A stretch of 64,000 nt of DNA from Sulfuricurvum sp. (GTDB taxonomy: Bacteria > Campylobacterota > Campylobacteria > Campylobacterales > Sulfurimonadaceae). The translations under genes were made by a program, and so were the position numbers. Of this stretch, positions 63,461-64,000 are shown piece after piece. Every line of letters begins with the position of its first letter. Position 1 is the first letter of the stretch. Location of the stretch: positions 1 to 64,000 of the forward strand of contig NZ_JAQTQR010000002.1 of NCBI RefSeq assembly GCF_028712165.1, in the 5' to 3' direction. Under the pieces are notes generated by a model. The model was given only the letters and a program-made list of their open reading frames with translations. It searched no databases and was not told the DNA's origin.

Positions 63461-63826
63461 CTATTTATTATTGCAAGCTTTGCAGCCCATTGGTCCTTGA
63501 GGCATATTCATATTGCCTTTCATTCCGCCTTTAGGACACATAGGCATGTTGGATTCGAATGTTTTACGTTGTTCCGGAGTGAGTACCGCCATCACTTTTT
63601 CGTGTTGTTGGTTATGGAACTCTTTGGCTTCTTCACGAAGCTTTTGGATTTGGGCTTTTTGATCATCGCTAAGACCCAATTTTTCAAACGGTCTAGGGAG
63701 TTTTGACGTATCGCAATCACATCGTTGCATCATCCCCTGACCATTCATCATTCCGCCGTTTTTCATCGGGCAGGCCATGAGGGCGGTTGCTCCGAGAATG
63801 AGCGCTATACTTAGAACTTTTTTCAT
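63461..63826 (-). CDS. Spy/CpxP-like exported metal-stress protein
   Basis: A 121-residue protein with a signal peptide (MKKVLSIALILGATALMA). The mature part is Met/Cys/Gly-rich at both ends (CPMKNGGMMNGQGMMQRC; MGCKACNNK) and has a helical LTPEQRKTFE-type core like Spy/CpxP. It is upstream of a two-component pair. It probably binds metal or protects envelope proteins. Confidence 0.8.
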   Translation of the reverse strand: MKKVLSIALILGATALMACPMKNGGMMNGQGMMQRCDCDTSKLPRPFEKLGLSDDQKAQIQKLREEAKEFHNQQHEKVMAVLTPEQRKTFESNMPMCPKGGMKGNMNMPQGPMGCKACNNK

Positions 63827-63907
63827 TTTTTTCTCCGTCGGTTGGTATGTAACTGTAGTATCATAGAGTTTTTATGATAATACTGGATCAATGCTCTATT
63901 AACAGCA

Positions 63908-64000
63908 TTAATGGATAATTTCTTCCTGCGGAGCAGCTTCGCTGATACGCATGAGGGTCAGGAACAGTACGGTAATCGCCGGACCGATAATCATTCCCCA
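63908..64000 (-). CDS. C-terminus of a membrane protein (partial)
   Basis: Thirty codons before a stop at 63908, reading in from the window edge: WGMIIGPAITVLFLTLMRIS then a short acidic tail. A GPAI-type motif before the last helix is like the end of AI-2E/PerM family permeases, but the piece is too short to be sure. Confidence 0.5.
   Translation of the reverse strand, partial: WGMIIGPAITVLFLTLMRISEAAPQEEIIH

Overview
The window looks like chromosome from a Campylobacterota (Epsilonproteobacteria) chemolithotroph close to Sulfuricurvum/Sulfurimonas. This is inferred from gene content and protein style, not from a database search. The signs are hydABC-hydE uptake-hydrogenase genes of the Wolinella/Helicobacter type, a group 4 membrane hydrogenase, several sulfide:quinone-reductase-like flavoproteins, an anaerobic HemN, and compact co-oriented operons with many ATGA overlaps.

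Layout. 1-2494 holds a small mobile-looking element: a perfect 268-bp inverted repeat (118-385 / 2227-2494) around a tyrosine recombinase and a small coiled-coil protein. Its right arm includes the last codons and terminator of groEL. 2485-5264 carries groEL, groES, a tRNA-Met(CAU) and a CZB-domain protein. 5539-28347 is a hydrogenase island on the + strand: a six-gene group 4 (Coo/Ech/Hyf-like) complex; a NiFe hydrogenase whose small subunit is fused to an FAD/[2Fe-2S] oxidoreductase; a TetR regulator; a HupUV-like cytoplasmic hydrogenase with no C-terminal propeptide; a truncated sensor followed by a hupV fragment; the exported HydABC uptake hydrogenase; and hydE, hypF and two maturation-protease paralogues. 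28408-33821 has a DUF4424 protein, an IS1595-transposase-derived protein, an OprD-like porin and a CbiMNQO/NikMNQO nickel transporter. 33846-40783 is hypBCD-hypEA, split by a Fic-gene remnant and a Septu-like (PtuA/PtuB) defence pair. 40787-53163 mixes a DUF695/RraB protein, three SQR-like flavoproteins, an EAL-HDOD protein, pepN, a DUF134/NifX regulon and a cytochrome c. 53200-64000 has a degenerate peptide deformylase fused to membrane helices, a hybrid histidine kinase, a response regulator, hemN, a GlcF-like iron-sulfur protein, HugZ- and DsrE-like proteins, lgt and a Spy-like/two-component cluster.

How it works together. Nickel enters through the porin and NikMNQO and is inserted by HypA/HypB. 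HypC-F and HydE build the Fe(CN)2CO group, and the protease(s) trim the large subunits that still carry C-terminal peptides. HydABC would feed H2 electrons to menaquinone. The group 4 enzyme would couple a low-potential donor or acceptor to ion movement. The fusion hydrogenase probably links H2 to a soluble pyridine-nucleotide or other redox pool in the cytoplasm. A 29-nt motif shared upstream of hydA, the porin gene and nikM suggests one regulator ties nickel uptake to hydrogenase synthesis.

The items most worth following up are the flavoprotein-hydrogenase fusion with an apparently internalised dead Tat signal, the C-x-G-N motif in three small subunits, the recombinase element with its 268-bp inverted repeat and repeated CTTAGAAA sites, the shared nickel/hydrogenase motif, and the Septu pair inside the hyp operon.
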